From Neobacillus mesonae (lineage in GTDB: Bacteria > Bacillota > Bacilli > Bacillales > Cytobacillaceae): 64,000 bases of DNA. Numbering within the stretch: the first letter of the stretch is position 1; every line of letters begins with the position of its first letter. The translations under genes were made by a program, and so were the position numbers. Positions 62,301 to 64,000 of the stretch are shown piece by piece. A model generated the notes under the pieces. It searched no databases and was not told the origin of the DNA. It saw nothing but the letters and a program-made list of their open reading frames with translations. The stretch lies in assembly GCF_023715155.1 (NCBI RefSeq), contig NZ_JAMBNQ010000019.1, positions 24,276-88,275 on the forward strand, in the 5' to 3' direction.

Positions 62301-62618
62301 CTATTCATTCATGTCATCAAACAAGACACTTACATCTTTCAAAATGGGATCAGGCAGCATGGTAATATATTTTAGCTGTCCGCCTTCAATAACGGCTTCA
62401 ACTAAAATAATTGTATTTGGGTCATCGTCTTTTTTCATGGCAAGAATCTGCTTATCTCTATAAACAATATTTCTCACCATATAATAGGTGTGGGTTATAT
62501 CGTCATCAACAGTAATTTTAAGGGGCTGCTGAAAAAAGGGTTTATTCTTCTTATATTCTATAAAGTGATAGAGATTGCCCTTCGTTGATTTGTCTTTTAT
62601 GTACTGCCTCCAGGTCAT
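62301..62618 (-). CDS. Unrecognised 105-aa protein in the flagellar cluster
   Basis: The ATG at 62618 follows AAAGGACGATAG and opens 105 codons. The product is beta-rich and charged (KITVDDDITHTYYMVRNIVYRDKQILAMKKDDDPNTIILVEAVIEGG) and ends acidic (LFDDMNE). No signal peptide or membrane segment. It lies 20 bases before the peptidoglycan-hydrolase gene and appears to open that transcript. I do not recognise the family. Confidence 0.65.
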   Translation of the reverse strand: MTWRQYIKDKSTKGNLYHFIEYKKNKPFFQQPLKITVDDDITHTYYMVRNIVYRDKQILAMKKDDDPNTIILVEAVIEGGQLKYITMLPDPILKDVSVLFDDMNE

Positions 62619-62763
62619 AGCTATCGTCCTTTGCCAACTAAAATATTATTTTCATATACTCTATAGGTTAAACTCCATTTCCAATATTCATATTATCCTA
62701 TTTTATGCCGCTGTTGTATATGAAAAATTTGTAAAGTTATTGAAAAAAATGATATAAAAAATA

Positions 62764-62812
62764 AAAAAATGCGTATTCTTGTCATATTTTTGTCAAGAAC
62801 ACACATTTTTTT
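62764..62812 (-). terminator. Terminator after fliT
   Basis: AAAAATGCGTATTCTTG and CAAGAACACACATTTTT form a long stem with two mismatches and a T-run on the minus strand. It separates fliS-fliT from the following flagellar genes. Confidence 0.75.
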
Positions 62813-63159
62813 TATTTTTTCGAATCGATAAAAGCACCATTTGTTTGTTTATAATAGGGACGATACTTTTGCGACATTTGTTTATTGAATTTTATCTGAT
62901 GGATTTGATTTTGAGTTTCTGCCAAATTTTTTTTAATAGTATCTGCTATTTTTTGATCAAGCTTCAGTGTATTTTCTAAATTCTTCTTCGCTTCCGGTGA
63001 ATATTGAAAATCCGGCTCTTCAGCCTTTATAGCATCTACCTTCCCCATTAACACATTTCTTTTATTTAACAGCTTTTCAACTTCTTCTTCATCACCAGAG
63101 GTTACTGCCTGATTCATCGCCAGTGTTATTTCATGGATGGCTTTTGTTAATTCATTCAT
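62812..63159 (-). CDS. fliT: Flagellar chaperone FliT
   Basis: The 115-residue product is helical, with LTKAIHEITLAMNQAVTSGDEEEVEKLLNKRNVLMGKVDAI typical of Bacillus FliT. It is placed directly after fliS (three-base gap to the frame start; the likely ATG is at 63159). FliT serves the cap protein FliD and regulates export. Confidence 0.82.
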   Translation of the reverse strand: MNELTKAIHEITLAMNQAVTSGDEEEVEKLLNKRNVLMGKVDAIKAEEPDFQYSPEAKKNLENTLKLDQKIADTIKKNLAETQNQIHQIKFNKQMSQKYRPYYKQTNGAFIDSKK

Positions 63160-63174
63160 CATGATCATCATACC

Positions 63175-63552
63175 TTAACTATTTTTCGTTTGTTTCATGG
63201 CCTCCTGCCAGGTTTCCGTTAATTCTACGGCAAAGCCTTCCACTTCATCTAAAATGGAGATATCCTTTTTTAAATTAGCTTCAATTAAGCGGGATTTCAT
63301 GAAATCATATAGTGACTGCAGTGATTCTGAAACGGGAAATCCCTCTTTTAAGGTGGCCATTAATTCGCTGATAATATCCTGCGCCCTTAGGTTATATTTA
63401 TGGCTTTCTTCTAACTGTTTATTTTGAACAGCCAGTTTGGATAAGCGGATAAATTTGACCATTCCTTGGTATAACATATATGTTAAATCTTCCGGTTTTG
63501 ATGTCGTGACAGCTTGTTTTTGATAGGTTTGATATGGATTAGCCAGTGTCAT
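63175..63552 (-). CDS. fliS: Flagellin export chaperone FliS
   Basis: The 125-residue product starts MTLANPYQTYQKQAVTTSKPEDLTYMLYQGMVKFIRLSKLAV, the classic FliS pattern with PYQTYQ and LxxMLYxGxxKF. The ATG at 63552 is preceded by AAGGGAGT; the frame is open ten codons further. FliS binds flagellin C-termini and prevents early polymerisation. fliD, usually upstream, is not in the window. Confidence 0.95.
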   Translation of the reverse strand: MTLANPYQTYQKQAVTTSKPEDLTYMLYQGMVKFIRLSKLAVQNKQLEESHKYNLRAQDIISELMATLKEGFPVSESLQSLYDFMKSRLIEANLKKDISILDEVEGFAVELTETWQEAMKQTKNS

Positions 63553-63594
63553 GAAAAAATACTCCCTTCTAAGTTCATACATTCTTATTTTATT

Positions 63595-63621
63595 TTATCG
63601 GAAAAAGAATGAAAAAGTTAA
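63595..63621 (-). promoter_or_regulatory. Candidate sigma-D promoter of fliS-fliT
   Basis: On the minus strand TTAA (63618-63621), a 16-base spacer and CCGATAA (63595-63601) match the sigma-D pattern TAAA-N14-16-GCCGATAT closely. It lies about 43 bases upstream of the fliS start. Confidence 0.5.
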
Positions 63622-63659
63622 GTCGGGAATCAAAAAAAGATAGAATTCTTTATAAAAAG

Positions 63660-63840
63660 GCGTAGATTTGAAATTTGGCACTTCGCTTTGCTAGGTCGGT
63701 CCAGGGAGCTTCAAATGAGCGCGCTAAGGGACTTTGGGGGTCTTCACTGCGCTGGAAATTGAATAATCCGCCCCAGCACGAAGACATGCGTCAGCATTTG
63801 ACAAGAGTCTTCATGCCTTCCGTTCCATTCAAATATACTT
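63660..63840. other. GC-richer intergenic element between fliS and the IS end
   Basis: This stretch contains GGCACTTCGCTTTGC, GGTCCAGGGAGCTTC and an inverted pair GTCTTCACTGCGCTGG (63739-63754) with CCAGCACGAAGAC (63772-63784). The base composition differs from the AT-rich surroundings. It looks like an interspersed repeat; no open frame is convincing. Confidence 0.4.
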
Positions 63841-63873
63841 TTTACACATTCTATAAAAAAAGGCTATTCCATC

Positions 63874-63898
63874 TGAAGTGTACCCCTTGTAAAGGACA
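63874..63898. mobile_element. Terminal inverted repeat of an IS3-family element
   Basis: The 25 bases from TGAAGTGTACCCC to GTAAAGGACA resemble the terminal repeat of IS150-like IS3 elements (TGTCC...GGGGTAC...TTCA on the other strand). They lie 15 bases outside the transposase stop codon, the expected place. Confidence 0.55.
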
Positions 63899-63912
63899 TT
63901 TTAAAAAAAGGC

Positions 63913-64000
63913 CTAGGCTACCTGTAACAGATGATTCCTGTACTGTACAGGAGTCATCTTTTTTAGATTCCATTGATATCTAGTATGGTTATAGTGGCGG
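63913..64000 (-). CDS. IS3-family (IS150 group) transposase orfB, C-terminal end (partial)
   Basis: The minus-strand frame ending in TAG at 63913-63915 encodes RHYNHTRYQWNLKKMTPVQY followed by RNHLLQVA. The pattern YxxxRxQxxLKxMTPVxYR is the signature of the C-terminal end of IS3-family OrfB DDE transposases. The rest of the gene lies beyond the window edge, so the element's integrity cannot be judged. It is inserted upstream of fliS. Confidence 0.8.
   Translation of the reverse strand, partial: RHYNHTRYQWNLKKMTPVQYRNHLLQVA

Overview
The window is chromosomal DNA of a low-GC, endospore-forming, motile Bacillaceae, most like Neobacillus, Mesobacillus or Bacillus. The evidence is a spore-coat transglutaminase (tgl), Gly/His/Tyr-rich coat-like and CotS-like spore-envelope genes, a Bacillus-type flagellar operon with sigma-D, a TPP riboswitch, Bacillus-like Shine-Dalgarno sites with frequent TTG/GTG starts, and interspersed Bacillaceae-type intergenic repeats. 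No prophage, plasmid module, CRISPR array, rRNA or tRNA was seen. The right edge holds the end of an IS3-family element.

Layout. 0-3.4 kb: the end of an unknown gene, an AbrB-type membrane protein, then a 22-unit 52-nt hairpin-repeat array. 3.4-7.6 kb: MATE exporter, a Gly/His/Tyr-rich coat-like protein, two unrecognised genes and tgl. 7.6-11.5 kb: C4-dicarboxylate sensor/regulator dctS-dctR, divergent from the symporter dctP, which has a perfect CcpA cre site in its leader. 11.7-19.5 kb: a thiamine salvage and synthesis block on the minus strand (thiM-thiD-thiE-thiW-ylmB-tenA-thiZ-thiX-thiY) headed by one TPP riboswitch. 19.6-24.7 kb: glutaredoxin, then a probable spore-envelope polysaccharide cluster (UDP-glucose pyrophosphorylase, HipA-like kinase, glycosyltransferase, CotS/YrzF-like kinase). 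25.5-28.8 kb: hutI and hutU, separated by a 21-bp phased repeat. 29-32.7 kb: putative glycoside hydrolase, ATP-grasp enzyme and a UMF1-type MFS protein. 32.7-36.4 kb: csoR, two paralogous 51-54 aa proteins bracketing a tetR-sasA (alarmone synthetase) pair, and tag. 36.6-43.8 kb: accessory stretch with a LysR regulator, a formylglycine-generating-enzyme remnant, hydrolase, CynX-like MFS, a possible TRAP-permease remnant, pirin, two further repeat structures and a coiled-coil protein. 43.8-63.6 kb: ppaC, then flagellar genes on the minus strand from fliS-fliT through flgB-flgC-fliE...fliI-fliJ-ylxF-fliO-fliP-fliQ-fliR-flhB-flhA-flhF-flhG to sigD and a PilZ protein. 63.87-64 kb: IS3-type transposase end.

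The flagellar block makes the rod base, MS-ring, switch FliG, export apparatus, FlhF/FlhG and sigma-D. It lacks, at the positions used in B. subtilis, fliK-flgD-flgE-fliL-fliM-fliY-cheY and the cheB-cheD genes, so hook, C-ring and chemotaxis genes must lie elsewhere or be absent. I found no obvious defence or biosynthetic system. The least explained content is the set of intergenic repeat arrays (two unrelated 52-nt hairpin arrays, a 21-bp phased GCAGATA array, four spaced 23-bp palindromes) and the duplicated small-protein gene pair around tetR-sasA.
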